64,000 nt of DNA. Source: an uncultured Lachnospiraceae bacterium (GTDB lineage Bacteria; Bacillota; Clostridia; Lachnospirales; Lachnospiraceae). Location: NCBI GenBank assembly GCA_902789555.1, contig CADAOF010000006.1, positions 44,812 through 108,811 of the forward strand, given 5' to 3'. The notes beneath the pieces are model-generated. The model had not been told where the DNA came from, made no database searches, and was given only the letters and a program-made list of their open reading frames with translations. The first letter of the stretch is position 1, and each line of letters begins with the position of its first letter. Shown in pieces: positions 11,065 through 21,294 of the stretch. The position numbers were made by a program, and so were the translations under genes.

Positions 11065-11406
11065 TCAGGGCGCCTCTTTCTCCGGCAGAGAGGCGTAGCG
11101 GCTCTGCTCTTTCAGGGTGATGTCGATCATGTCCTTGCCTCGCTCGTCGAGCATGTGGTAGGTCCTTACGATCTCTCGTTCGCGGGCGTCCAGGCGGACG
11201 GCGGGGAAGGGATCTTCGGTCAGCCCGAGCAGATAGTCCACGGAAACATCAAGGGCTTTTGCAAGTACGATCATGGTTTCCCAGTTGGGACGCCGCAGAT
11301 CTCTCTCGTACAAAGAATAAGCTTGCCGGGAAACATGGGCCAGATCGGCCAGCTCGCTTTGCGATAAACCTTTCTGCTGGCGAGCTTCTTTCAGTCGCAA
11401 GTTCAT
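11065..11406 (-). CDS. XRE-family transcriptional regulator
   Basis: A 113-residue protein with an N-terminal Cro/CI HTH (residues about 4-60, SQSELADLAHVSRQAYSLYE) and a short C-terminal helical region. AAGGAGG lies 7 nt before ATG 11406. Its 3' end converges on prfB with a 21-nt gap. It is divergent from the exonuclease gene, and a palindrome lies between the two. The target genes are not known. Confidence 0.88.
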   Translation of the reverse strand: MNLRLKEARQQKGLSQSELADLAHVSRQAYSLYERDLRRPNWETMIVLAKALDVSVDYLLGLTEDPFPAVRLDAREREIVRTYHMLDERGKDMIDITLKEQSRYASLPEKEAP

Positions 11407-11430
11407 GGAGATCCCTCCTTTCCTGAGAAA

Positions 11431-11458
11431 ATTATAACCCAGGAGAAGGGGATTTCAC
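11431..11458 (-). promoter_or_regulatory. Promoter of the XRE regulator
   Basis: On the minus strand GTGAAA (11453-11458), a 16-nt spacer and TATAAT (11431-11436), about 25 nt before the start codon. Confidence 0.55.
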
Positions 11459-11499
11459 GGGCAGGGACAAAGTGTTGCGGAATGCAGCAAAAAAGCCCG

Positions 11500-11526
11500 C
11501 GTTTGTCAACAAACTGTTGACAAAAC
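11500..11526. promoter_or_regulatory. Palindrome in the XRE/exonuclease divergent region
   Basis: GTTTGTCAAC and GTTGACAAAAC are inverted around AAACT. Each arm contains a TTGACA -35-like hexamer, one per strand. It is a plausible operator for the adjacent XRE protein, but it lies about 40 bp upstream of that gene's best promoter. Confidence 0.45.
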
Positions 11527-11604
11527 GGAACCGGTCCCGAAATTCGCCTGCGGGGACGCCCGCGGAGCTTGGCCTCTTCAGTGGGAGGCCGGACAGAAGG
11601 TGCT

Positions 11605-12621
11605 ATGAACTATATCGTTTTTGACCTGGAATGGAACCAGGCGCCCGCCGGACGTGCCCGTCCGAATCCCAGACTCCCCTTTGAGATCCTTGAGATCGGG
11701 GCCGTCAAGCTGAACTCCCGTCTGAAGACCATCAGTGAATTTCATGAAACCGTCAAGCCGCTGGTCTACCGGGAGATGAACAAGCAGACCCAGAAGATCG
11801 TCCATCTGGACATGAATGAACTGAAGAATTCCAAGACCTTTTCCCCTGCCGCGCGGCATTTCCTCGAATGGTGCGGCGAGGATCCGATGTTCGTGACCTG
11901 GGGGCCTTCGGACCTTTTCGAACTGCAGAGAAACCTTGATTATTACAAGATCCGCTACGATTTCCCGAAGCCGCTCCTCTACTACGATCTGCAGAAACTC
12001 TACAGCCTCGCCCTCATGGACGGCAAGAAGCGGCCTGCCCTGCAGGAAGCAGTAGAAGCGCTGGAGATCCCCGAGACGAAACCCTTCCACGGGGCCTTCG
12101 AGGATGCCTGGTACACGGCCGAGGTCATGAAAAAACTGAACCTGAAGCCGGTCCTGGAATATAAGTCGGTCGACTATTACCGCCTGCCGGAGACCCGGGA
12201 GGAAGAGGTCTATCTGCATTTCAAGACTTACGACAAGTACGTGTCGGTCCCCTTCGACACCAAGGAAGACGCCCTGAACGACAAGACCGTGACGGCGATC
12301 CGCTGCCCGAAATGCGGGCTGCCGGTCATCCACCGCATGAAATGGTTCGCCTCGGCGACCGGCAACATGTATTACGCACTGATCCAGTGCCCTCTGCACG
12401 GCAACGTCAAGGGCAAGATCCGCATCCGCAAGACGCGCGGCGAGAAGATCTTCATCGTGAAGACGATCAAGCCCGCGACCGAGAAGGACGTGGAGGAACT
12501 GAAGGCAAGAAAAGAAGCCGTCCGTGAGAAACGTCACAAACGGCTTGAAAAGGAAAGGGCTGCCCGCAAGCGGAAAAAAGCGGCGGCCAGAGCGACGGCT
12601 TACAGCTCGAAGGAGTCGTAA
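11605..12621 (+). CDS. DnaQ-like 3'-5' exonuclease with C-terminal zinc-ribbon-like region
   Basis: A DEDDh-type exonuclease domain covers residues 1 to about 190: FDLEWNQ supplies the first Asp/Glu pair and HGAFEDAWYTAEV the His/Asp motif. Residues about 230-275 carry CPKC and CPLH spaced like a metal-binding ribbon, and the last about 50 residues are highly basic (KR-rich), suggesting nucleic-acid contact. It resembles KapD/Exo-type Firmicutes exonucleases. ATG 11605 is chosen because AGAAGG precedes it. Its 3' end overlaps the oppositely oriented ATPase gene by 22 nt. The substrate (DNA or RNA) is undetermined. Confidence 0.85.
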   Translation: MNYIVFDLEWNQAPAGRARPNPRLPFEILEIGAVKLNSRLKTISEFHETVKPLVYREMNKQTQKIVHLDMNELKNSKTFSPAARHFLEWCGEDPMFVTWGPSDLFELQRNLDYYKIRYDFPKPLLYYDLQKLYSLALMDGKKRPALQEAVEALEIPETKPFHGAFEDAWYTAEVMKKLNLKPVLEYKSVDYYRLPETREEEVYLHFKTYDKYVSVPFDTKEDALNDKTVTAIRCPKCGLPVIHRMKWFASATGNMYYALIQCPLHGNVKGKIRIRKTRGEKIFIVKTIKPATEKDVEELKARKEAVREKRHKRLEKERAARKRKKAAARATAYSSKES

Positions 12622-14435
12622 GGGATCCCCAGACGGTCGAGCGTTTTCTTCTCGCGGTCCTGGCAGGTAAAGAGAAAGACCTGCCCGCGGTAGTTTTCGT
12701 GCAGCCAGCGAAGGCAGGCATCCAGCCGCTCGCTGTCATACATGGCGAAACTGTCGTCAAAGAAGAGCGGCATCTCCTCGTGCGGCCAGAGGCAGCGCAC
12801 GACGGCGAGCCTGAAGGAAAAATACAGCTGTTCCATAGCACCGGCGGATAATGCGCCCGGTGCTATTTTTCTGCCTGCGGAGAGGGCGAAGAGTTCGAGG
12901 CTGTCGCTGACCTCCAGCCCGTCGTAAGCGCCGCCGGTGATCTCGGAGAAAATCGCGGAGGCTTCCCGCGTGAGCGGCGCGCCAAAATTTGCAGACGCAT
13001 CCTCCGCAAGCACCGTAAGGACGGCGCCTGCCCGCGCGATCGCGGCGATCTCATTCCGAAGCCGTTCGTTCTCCTTGAGGACGGGCTTCAGGGCTTCCTT
13101 CCGTGCCATGGCCTCGCGGAGTTCCAGCTCCCACTGCTCGCGCCGGACCTTCCGGACGAGCTGTTCGTTCAGGGCTTCGTTCATGGCTTCGCGAGAGGCA
13201 GAGAGGCTGACCAGTTCCTCGGTATCCTGCTCGAATACGCGGCGCTTTTCCGCGAGGTAGTCGAAGAGCTGCACCACTTTTTCAAGATAGACTTTCATTT
13301 CTCCGGCTTCCTTCAGCGTGCCCTGCGCCTCGTAATCGGGCAGGTAGCGTGAAAGCATGCCGGTCAGGATCTGACGGTTCTTTTCGTCGGCGGCATTTGC
13401 GTCAGCCTGACGGGTCAGGCGGACGAAGAAGGTTGCGGCAAGAAGCGCGGCGGCAAACAGCGGGATCAGAGGCCACAGTCCGGTACCGCTCTGGATGATG
13501 CGGTTCAGGAAAAAGATGGAGAAGAGGAGGACCAGGACCGTGACGAGGGAGAGAACGTTCAGGACGCCGGAACCGATCCGCCCGCCCGTGTAGTCCCGTT
13601 CGTAGATCTCCATCTGCTCGCAGAGGACTCCGGTGCGGCGAAGATCGTCCTCGATAGCTTCCCGGGAGGTCGTACCCATGTTCGTGAGCAGGGCTTCCTT
13701 CTGCCGGAGGTCTCTGTCGGTGCGTTCGCGTTCGGCCGTCAGCTCGCGGATGCGGGCGTCCCGGGCGTCGGCTTCGGCTTTCAGGCGGTCATAGTCGCCG
13801 CCCTCGGAAAGCGTGCGCCGTTCCAGATCCCGGAGGGTCAGGTCCAGCGAGGCGTCCTCGGCCTCGGCGGCTGTGTCGATGCGGCGCTCCAGTGCTTTCC
13901 GGCGGGCTTTCAGGCTGTCTGCGGCGGCGCGGACGTTCAGGCGTTCGTCCCCGCTGCTGCGGAGGTTCATCACGTGGTTCTGCAGATCCGCGGCCAGGCC
14001 GTCGCCGGTGGCTGCGCCGATCTGACGGAACGAAAGCGTATTGGTGAAGACGTAGGGCGAAAGCCCGTCGGGGAAGGGGACTTCCTCCGGGCTGATCTGC
14101 CGCACGCGGGCGGGCTCTTCGACAATGAGGCGGGACTGCGGAGGCGTCCGCGAGAAATCGCGGTCGGCCGTGACCTTCACCTCCCCGCGCGTCCAGGTGA
14201 CGAAGCCGCCGTAGAGATCGGGCTCGGACCAGGGCAGGTTTGCGCGGTAGACGCCGGACGCGGCAGCGCGGCCCTTGCCTTTTTCCATGCCGAAAAGGAG
14301 CGCAGTGATCGCGGTGTGCAGGGTGCTCTTGCCGGACTCGTTCTTTCCGCTGATCAGGGTGATGCCGTCGCCGAAATCGAAGCTTTTGTTCCGCAGGGAA
14401 CCGAACTGGCGGATGACGCATTTGGTCAGTTTCAC
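12600..14435 (-). CDS. YhaN/SbcC-like AAA ATPase with transmembrane pair
   Basis: A 611-residue SMC/Rad50-type ATPase. The N-terminal half-site has Walker A GKNESGKST near residue 31; the C-terminal half has a signature-like LSAGAMEQLYFSFRLA and a Walker B-like LFFDDSFAMYD. Between them lie coiled coils with two hydrophobic segments (about residues 280-340), as in Bacillus YhaN. It is short for the family (YhaN/SbcC are usually 900 or more). It overlaps the upstream nuclease gene by 4 nt (ATGA), so the two products almost certainly act together in DNA end processing, perhaps at the membrane. Confidence 0.85.
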   Translation of the reverse strand: MKLTKCVIRQFGSLRNKSFDFGDGITLISGKNESGKSTLHTAITALLFGMEKGKGRAAASGVYRANLPWSEPDLYGGFVTWTRGEVKVTADRDFSRTPPQSRLIVEEPARVRQISPEEVPFPDGLSPYVFTNTLSFRQIGAATGDGLAADLQNHVMNLRSSGDERLNVRAAADSLKARRKALERRIDTAAEAEDASLDLTLRDLERRTLSEGGDYDRLKAEADARDARIRELTAERERTDRDLRQKEALLTNMGTTSREAIEDDLRRTGVLCEQMEIYERDYTGGRIGSGVLNVLSLVTVLVLLFSIFFLNRIIQSGTGLWPLIPLFAAALLAATFFVRLTRQADANAADEKNRQILTGMLSRYLPDYEAQGTLKEAGEMKVYLEKVVQLFDYLAEKRRVFEQDTEELVSLSASREAMNEALNEQLVRKVRREQWELELREAMARKEALKPVLKENERLRNEIAAIARAGAVLTVLAEDASANFGAPLTREASAIFSEITGGAYDGLEVSDSLELFALSAGRKIAPGALSAGAMEQLYFSFRLAVVRCLWPHEEMPLFFDDSFAMYDSERLDACLRWLHENYRGQVFLFTCQDREKKTLDRLGIPYDSFEL

Positions 14436-15508
14436 CGGATGGCCTCCTTTCCGCCGCCTGCCGTGCAGAGGAGCGCGTCAAGTCCGTAGTACAGGGATTT
14501 CCGGGCTGAAGGATCGTCTGCCTTGCCGTCTTCGGTAAAGCTGCGGACAAAGCGGCCGAGCAGGTCACCCGCCGGCCTGGCAAGATACTCTTCCAGCGGG
14601 TAGTCCGGCAGGGTCTCGTCGGTGACTTCGGCGACCCCGCCGATTCGGAGCAGCGCTTCGCGGTCCGGAACGAAGGCAGGATCCCGCCTGCCGACCAGCC
14701 GGACATTCAGCACTTCCCGTGCCAGATCGTCCGCACGGCGGCGGATCAGGCTCTCCAGGCCGGACGCAGTCATTTCGGGCGTCATGTTAACGGTAACCTC
14801 GGTATAGCGGAAGTCCGAGAACGTCCGCCATTCGAGGCTGAATTCATTCTTTTTCATCGTGCCGAGATAGAAGCCGTGGGCACCGGTCTCACTGCGGTCG
14901 AGCGCTTCCGGAGAGCCCGGAATGGCTACGCGGCCGTCCTGGGCGAGGGCAGGCCTGTGCAGATGCCCGAGCGCGGCGTAGTCCCAGCCGTTTGCGGCGA
15001 TACGTGCAGGGTGAAGCGGCAGATGATCCGCGTCGCCGCCGTGTGCGAGCAGGATGTGGCGGCGGCCGTCCTCCGGCGCACGGAACGTATCCAGACGGTC
15101 ATCCGTAAGCACCTGCGCGTCATAGCTGAAGCCGTGCACTTCCAGGTCCCACTGCGGGAAAAAGACGGAAGAAAGCTCCGGCGAGGACAGAAAGGTCACC
15201 TGCGGGCAGAACGCAAAGCGCGCGTAGGCCGAGCCGGGCCGGACGAAATCGTGGTTGCCCGCGATCAGCACGACCTTCGTGCGCGGAAGCGTACTGAAAA
15301 GATAGTCGGCGTCCTTCAGTTCCCGCTCGGTCGGCGGCGCGTGAAACAGATCGCCGGCAATGAGCAGGAGGTCGACGTCCTCCCGGGCGCAGATCTCCGT
15401 AAGGCGCAGCAGCGAAGTGCGCACGGCATCCGCCCTGGCGGGTCCCCAGGGCTTGTCCTTATCCGGCAGCATGCCCAGATGCAGATCAGCGGTATGGATG
15501 AAACGCAC
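14432..15508 (-). CDS. YhaO/SbcD-like metallophosphoesterase (exonuclease subunit)
   Basis: A calcineurin-like phosphoesterase of 358 residues: [10 protein letters not shown] (metal ligands D and H), [17 protein letters not shown] and LAHGGDADH are the canonical Mre11/SbcD motifs. The start is GTG 15508, because AAGGAGG lies 7 nt upstream and translation then begins [12 protein letters not shown]; the longer ATG 15541 reading would include the ribosome-binding site. It forms a coupled pair with the ATPase gene, the usual Mre11-Rad50 arrangement. Confidence 0.9.
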   Translation of the reverse strand: MRFIHTADLHLGMLPDKDKPWGPARADAVRTSLLRLTEICAREDVDLLLIAGDLFHAPPTERELKDADYLFSTLPRTKVVLIAGNHDFVRPGSAYARFAFCPQVTFLSSPELSSVFFPQWDLEVHGFSYDAQVLTDDRLDTFRAPEDGRRHILLAHGGDADHLPLHPARIAANGWDYAALGHLHRPALAQDGRVAIPGSPEALDRSETGAHGFYLGTMKKNEFSLEWRTFSDFRYTEVTVNMTPEMTASGLESLIRRRADDLAREVLNVRLVGRRDPAFVPDREALLRIGGVAEVTDETLPDYPLEEYLARPAGDLLGRFVRSFTEDGKADDPSARKSLYYGLDALLCTAGGGKEAIR

Positions 15509-15539
15509 GGCTTTCCTCCTTCGAAACGGATATATTTGC

Positions 15540-15568
15540 ATTATATCTTCTTTTTATCCTGCCGTAAA
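15540..15568 (-). promoter_or_regulatory. Promoter of the SbcCD-like pair
   Basis: On the minus strand TTTACG (15563-15568), a 17-nt spacer and TATAAT (15540-15545), 31 nt before the GTG start. Confidence 0.7.
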
Positions 15569-15601
15569 GTCCGCGCGTGTCTTTTCAATCCACTCTTTCT
15601 G

Positions 15602-15610
15602 TGCTATAAT
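15602..15610 (+). promoter_or_regulatory. glgCD promoter (extended -10)
   Basis: TGCTATAAT at 15602-15610, 31 nt before the glgC ATG. The -35 region (TTTCAA near 15582) is weak, so recognition probably rests on the extended -10. Confidence 0.7.
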
Positions 15611-15641
15611 ACAAATGAACTTCAATATGGAGGAGTATGAC

Positions 15642-16912
<1,271 letters not shown>

Positions 16913-16916
<4 letters not shown>

Positions 16917-18007
16917 AAGCACTGGGAATCATTCTGGCCGGCGGCGGATCCGACCTCATGAAAGGTCTTACCGATATCCGCGCCGTGGCAGCCATGCCGG
17001 TGGCCGGGGCTTACCGTGCCGTCGACTTTGCGCTCAGCAACATGGCCAATTCGAAGATCAATACCGTAGCGGTGCTTACCCAGTACAGCTCCCGCTCGCT
17101 GAACGAGCACCTGAGCGCGCCCTCCTGGTGGGGTTTCGGCCGCAAGCAGGGCGGCCTGTATCTGCTGAACCCGACCATTACCCCGGAGAGCACCAACTGG
17201 TTCCGCGGAACGGCTGACGCCCTGGTGCAGAATCTGGATTTCATCAAGGAACGCCACGAACCTTACGTGGTCATCGCCTCCGGCGACGGCGTGTACAAGC
17301 TTGACTTTGACGACGTCATGGAGAAACACGTCGAAAGCGGCGCGCAGATCACCGTGGTCTGCCGCGACAAGGGCGATGCCGACTCCTCCCGCTTCGGCGT
17401 GCTCGAGACGGACGGCGAAGGCCGCATCACCGCATGGCACGAGAAGGAAGAAGGCGCGAAGGGACAGTACATCAACTGCGGCATCTACCTGATCCGCAGG
17501 CTCCGCCTGATCCGTCTGCTCGAGGAATGCAAGCGCCGCGACGATTACGACTTCGTGCGCGACGTGCTGGTGCGGAACCTGGAACAGGAACGCATCAAGG
17601 CTTACGTGATGGACGGTTATTGGAAGAACATCGCCTCCGCGCAGTCATATTTCGAATGCAACATGGACATGCTGAGCCCGGAACTGAGAAGGAAATTCTT
17701 CTATGAATATCCGAAGATCTCCACGAAGGTGGATGACTTCCCTCCGGCCAAGTTCAACGAAAATGCCAAGGTCAGGAACTCACTGGCCGCGGGCGGAACC
17801 ATCGTGAACGGCAGCGTGGAAAATTCGGTCCTGTTCAAGAAGGTCTACATCGGCGACGGCAGCGTCGTAAAGAACTGCGTGCTGCTGAACGACGTCTACG
17901 TCGGCAACGGCGTGACGCTCGAGAACTGCATCGTCGAGAAGAAGGTCAAGATCGAAGACGGGACCTGCGTCATCGGCGATCCGAACGACGTAACGGTGCT
18001 CTCCTGA
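16913..18007 (+). CDS. glgD: GlgD, regulatory paralogue of ADP-glucose pyrophosphorylase
   Basis: A 364-residue homologue of GlgC found in Firmicutes, where it forms a heteromer with GlgC and modulates activity. The catalytic loop is degenerate here: LAGGGSDLM at 8-16 replaces LAGGQGSRL, losing the key arginine. The nucleotidyltransferase fold and C-terminal beta-helix repeats are retained. Start ATG overlaps the glgC stop (ATGA), giving translational coupling and likely equal stoichiometry. Confidence 0.94.
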
Positions 18008-18039
18008 ACGGGGCAGGCCGGATGAACGATATTGAGCCG

Positions 18040-18093
18040 TGAGCGCCCGGCGCTCATCCGCCTGTGCACGGGGACCTGGTCAAACAGGTCCCC
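18040..18093. repeat. Palindrome and hairpin after glgD
   Basis: TGAGCGCC-C-GGCGCTCA (18040-18056) is a 17-bp palindrome. GGGGACCTG (18070-18078) and CAGGTCCCC (18085-18093) form a perfect 9-bp hairpin with a 6-nt loop. No U-tract follows, so this may be an mRNA 3'-end stabiliser or a weak or Rho-type stop and not an intrinsic terminator. Confidence 0.6.
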
Positions 18094-18147
18094 GACGCGT
18101 TCGGGAGGAAGGCTCATCCGACAACAGAGTGAACAGAGGAAAATGAC

Positions 18148-19938
18148 ATGACGAAAAAAGAAACGGTGGACGCGCTGCGGGCGAAGATGAAGGAAGCGGG
18201 GATCGACGTCTGGGTCGTGACCTGCGGAGATTTTCACGGTTCGGAATATTACAGCGCTTATTTTAACACCCTGACTTTCCTGACCGGCTTTACCGGAGAG
18301 TCCAGCATCGCCGCGGTAACGGCGGACAAGGCAGGCCTCTGGACCGACGGCCGTTATCATCTGCAGGCGGAGCGGGAACTTCAGGGCTCCGGCATCGACC
18401 TCTACAAGGTCGGCCTCAAGGACGTGAAGTCCCTGCAGGATTTCCTGAAAGAGGAACTGCCGGACGGCGGCGTCCTCGGCTTTGACGGCCGCATCGTGCC
18501 GCTCGGCCAGGCGGAAGCGTGGGAGAAGGCGCTTGCGGAGAAGAAGATCAGCGTGAAGGCCGACCGCGACCTGGTCGGTGAACTCTGGACGGACCGTCCG
18601 GCCCAGGAATTCCATGAAGCCTTCCTGATGCCGGAGGAGATCGCGGGCGAATCCGCGGCGGCGAAGCTTGCCCGCGTACGCGCGGAAATGAAGAAGCACG
18701 GCGCGGACATGCACCTCATCACGGGGCTTTCCGATATCTGCTGGCTCCTGAACGTGCGCGGCGGGGACGTCCCCTGCAACCCGGTGGTCTTTTCCTTCGT
18801 AAAAATGACGCAGGACGAGGCCGTCTGGTACGTCACGGAGGAGAAGGTCCCGGAGGAGGTCCACGCTTACGTCAGGGCAGCGGGCGTTTCCCTGAAGCCT
18901 TACGAAGCGGTCTGGGAGGACATCAAGGCCATCCCTGCAGGAACGAAACTTCTTGTTGACGGCGCCGCCGTCTGCTCCTATGTGAAATCGGCCGTGCAGG
19001 AGAGCGTGGAACTTATCACCGCGCCGAACCCGACCATGCTGATGAAATGCGTGAAGAACGAGACCGAGCAGAAGGCGCTCCGCGTATCGCATTACAAGGA
19101 CGGCCTGGCGATGGTGAACTTCCTGTACTGGCTGGCGCACCATCCGGACATCGAATCCTTAAGCGAGATCGATGCCGCCGACTACCTGGAAAACTGCCGC
19201 CGCGAGCAGGGCGCCTTTGAACTTTCCTTCGGCACGATCGCCGCGATGGGACCGAACGCCGCGATGGCGCACTATGCTGCGACTCCCGAAAAGTTCGACA
19301 TGCTGAAAAAGCGCGGCTTCTTCCTCGTGGACTCCGGCGGACAGTACCTGGAAGGCACCACGGACATCACGCGCACCATGGCCATGGGACCGCTCTCCGA
19401 TGCGGAACGCCACCACTACACTTCCGTGCTCAGGAGCCACATCCGCCTTGCTTCGGCCGTGTTCCCCGAAGGGGTCGCCGGCTGCCAGCTGGACGTTCTG
19501 GCCCGGGGACCTATGTGGGAAGACCACATCGACTACCGCCACGGGACCGGCCACGGCGTCGGCTTCTGCCTCAACGTACATGAAGGACCGAATGCTTTCC
19601 GCATGTCCATCCCGGACAATAAGGCGCTGCGCCCGGCTCTTGCGCCCGGCATGGTGACGACCGACGAACCCGGCATTTACATTGATAACGGCTACGGCAT
19701 CCGCATTGAAAACGAACTCCTCTGCGTCGCCGACGGTGAGTCCGAATACGGAAAATACCTGAAGTTTGAGAGCCTGACGCTCTGCCCGTACGACCTCACT
19801 CCGGTCAATAAGGATGAAATGACGAAGCAGGAGATCGATGCGGTGAACGCTTACCACGAAACGGTATATCAGACCCTGAAGGACGGCCTCGCTCCTGAAG
19901 TCGCGGCGTGGCTGCGTGAGGTGACGAGACCCCTGTAA
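18148..19938 (+). CDS. Aminopeptidase P family (Xaa-Pro) metallopeptidase
   Basis: A 596-residue M24B peptidase of the long, three-domain form: creatinase-like N-terminal domain, a second related domain, and a pita-bread catalytic domain (about 310-530). Metal ligands are visible in DSGGQYLEGTTDITRT, GTGHGVGFCLNVHEGP, TTDEPGIYI and RIENELL. It removes N-terminal residues preceding proline. Ribosome-binding site AGAGGA precedes ATG 18148. The pepC gene follows after 15 nt, so this begins a peptide-use operon. Confidence 0.93.
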   Translation: MTKKETVDALRAKMKEAGIDVWVVTCGDFHGSEYYSAYFNTLTFLTGFTGESSIAAVTADKAGLWTDGRYHLQAERELQGSGIDLYKVGLKDVKSLQDFLKEELPDGGVLGFDGRIVPLGQAEAWEKALAEKKISVKADRDLVGELWTDRPAQEFHEAFLMPEEIAGESAAAKLARVRAEMKKHGADMHLITGLSDICWLLNVRGGDVPCNPVVFSFVKMTQDEAVWYVTEEKVPEEVHAYVRAAGVSLKPYEAVWEDIKAIPAGTKLLVDGAAVCSYVKSAVQESVELITAPNPTMLMKCVKNETEQKALRVSHYKDGLAMVNFLYWLAHHPDIESLSEIDAADYLENCRREQGAFELSFGTIAAMGPNAAMAHYAATPEKFDMLKKRGFFLVDSGGQYLEGTTDITRTMAMGPLSDAERHHYTSVLRSHIRLASAVFPEGVAGCQLDVLARGPMWEDHIDYRHGTGHGVGFCLNVHEGPNAFRMSIPDNKALRPALAPGMVTTDEPGIYIDNGYGIRIENELLCVADGESEYGKYLKFESLTLCPYDLTPVNKDEMTKQEIDAVNAYHETVYQTLKDGLAPEVAAWLREVTRPL

Positions 19939-19953
19939 ACGGAGGAAGATCCA

Positions 19954-21288
19954 ATGAGTGAAAAGATCACGAAGACCTGGCTGAAGAAGCAGGAAAAGGA
20001 ATTTCTGGCCGACCGCGCGAACCGCGTGGCCATGGACGCCGTAACGGCCGTCGGCGTGAACGAGAGCGCGAAGCGCCCCGACGCCTTCCGCACCGATCTG
20101 CACGCCTATTCGGTCTCGCTGCCGCAGAAGGGCATCACCAACCAGAAGCGGAGCGGCCGCTGCTGGATGTTCGCCGCCCTGAACACCATGCGCTTCCGCA
20201 TCATGCAGAAACTTAACCTTAAGGATTTCGAACTGTCGCAGACCTACACGATGTTCTGGGACAAGCTGGAAAAGGCCAATTACTTCCTGGAAAGCATCCT
20301 GAAGACGCTGGACGAGCCGACCTCGGGACGCCTGCTGCAGTGGCTCCTGATGGCGCCCGTGCAGGACGGCGGCCAGTGGGACATGATCTGCAGCCTGATT
20401 GACAAGTACGGCGTGGTTCCGAAGGCTTCGATGCCGGAGACCTTCTCATCCAGCGAGAGCATGCAGATGAATTTCACCCTGACCGAAAAGCTCCGCGAAG
20501 ACGCCTGCCGCCTGCGCAGTGCGTACAGGGCCGGGGCCGATGAGGCGAAGCTCCGCGTGATGAAGGATGAGATGATGGAGACTGTCTACGGGATGCTCTG
20601 CGTCTGCCTCGGCGTACCGCCGAAGACCGTGGACTTTGAGGTCCGCGACAAGGACGATAAGTTCATCCGCGATACCGGCCTCACGCCGCAGGAATTCTTC
20701 CGCAAGTACGTGGAGATGGACCTTTCGGAGTATATCAGCCTGATCAATGCGCCGACGGACGACAAGCCGTACTGGCGCAGCTACAGCGTGAAGTTCCTCG
20801 GCAACGTTATCGAAGGCCGCAAAGTGAAATACGTAAACCTGCCCGTGGATGAACTGAAGAAAGCGGCGATCGCCCAGATGCAGGACGGCGAGCCGGTCTG
20901 GTTCGGCTGCGACGTCGGCAAATCCTCCGTCCGGGACGGCGGCGTGATGTCGCTGGATCTCTTTGACAAGGGCAGCCTCTTCAATACGTCTTTCGGCATG
21001 AATAAGGCGGAGCGCCTGGAGTACGGCCACAGCCTGATGACCCACGCAATGGTCTTCCAGGGCGTAAACCTGGATGAGAACGGCAGGCCGAACCGCTGGC
21101 GCGTGGAAAACAGCTGGGGCAAGGAACCCGGAAAGGACGGCTACTACGTGATGACCGACGCCTGGTTCGACGAGTATCTCTACCAGGTCGTGGTCAACAG
21201 GAAGTACCTGCCCGAGGAGGTCCTGAAGGCCTTCGCGGAGAAGCCGATCCTCCTCGAACCCTGGGATCCCATGGGCTCGCTCGCATAA
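19954..21288 (+). CDS. pepC: Aminopeptidase C (bleomycin hydrolase family C1B)
   Basis: A cytoplasmic cysteine aminopeptidase of 444 residues, the normal size for PepC. The catalytic triad is C70 (SGRCWMFAALN), H364 (LMTHAMVF) and N386 (VENSWG). These enzymes form hexameric barrels and trim peptides after import. GGAGGAAG precedes ATG 19954. It lies between the Xaa-Pro peptidase and the APH-like kinase genes on one strand with short gaps. Confidence 0.95.
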   Translation: MSEKITKTWLKKQEKEFLADRANRVAMDAVTAVGVNESAKRPDAFRTDLHAYSVSLPQKGITNQKRSGRCWMFAALNTMRFRIMQKLNLKDFELSQTYTMFWDKLEKANYFLESILKTLDEPTSGRLLQWLLMAPVQDGGQWDMICSLIDKYGVVPKASMPETFSSSESMQMNFTLTEKLREDACRLRSAYRAGADEAKLRVMKDEMMETVYGMLCVCLGVPPKTVDFEVRDKDDKFIRDTGLTPQEFFRKYVEMDLSEYISLINAPTDDKPYWRSYSVKFLGNVIEGRKVKYVNLPVDELKKAAIAQMQDGEPVWFGCDVGKSSVRDGGVMSLDLFDKGSLFNTSFGMNKAERLEYGHSLMTHAMVFQGVNLDENGRPNRWRVENSWGKEPGKDGYYVMTDAWFDEYLYQVVVNRKYLPEEVLKAFAEKPILLEPWDPMGSLA

Positions 21289-21294
21289 GAAGCC

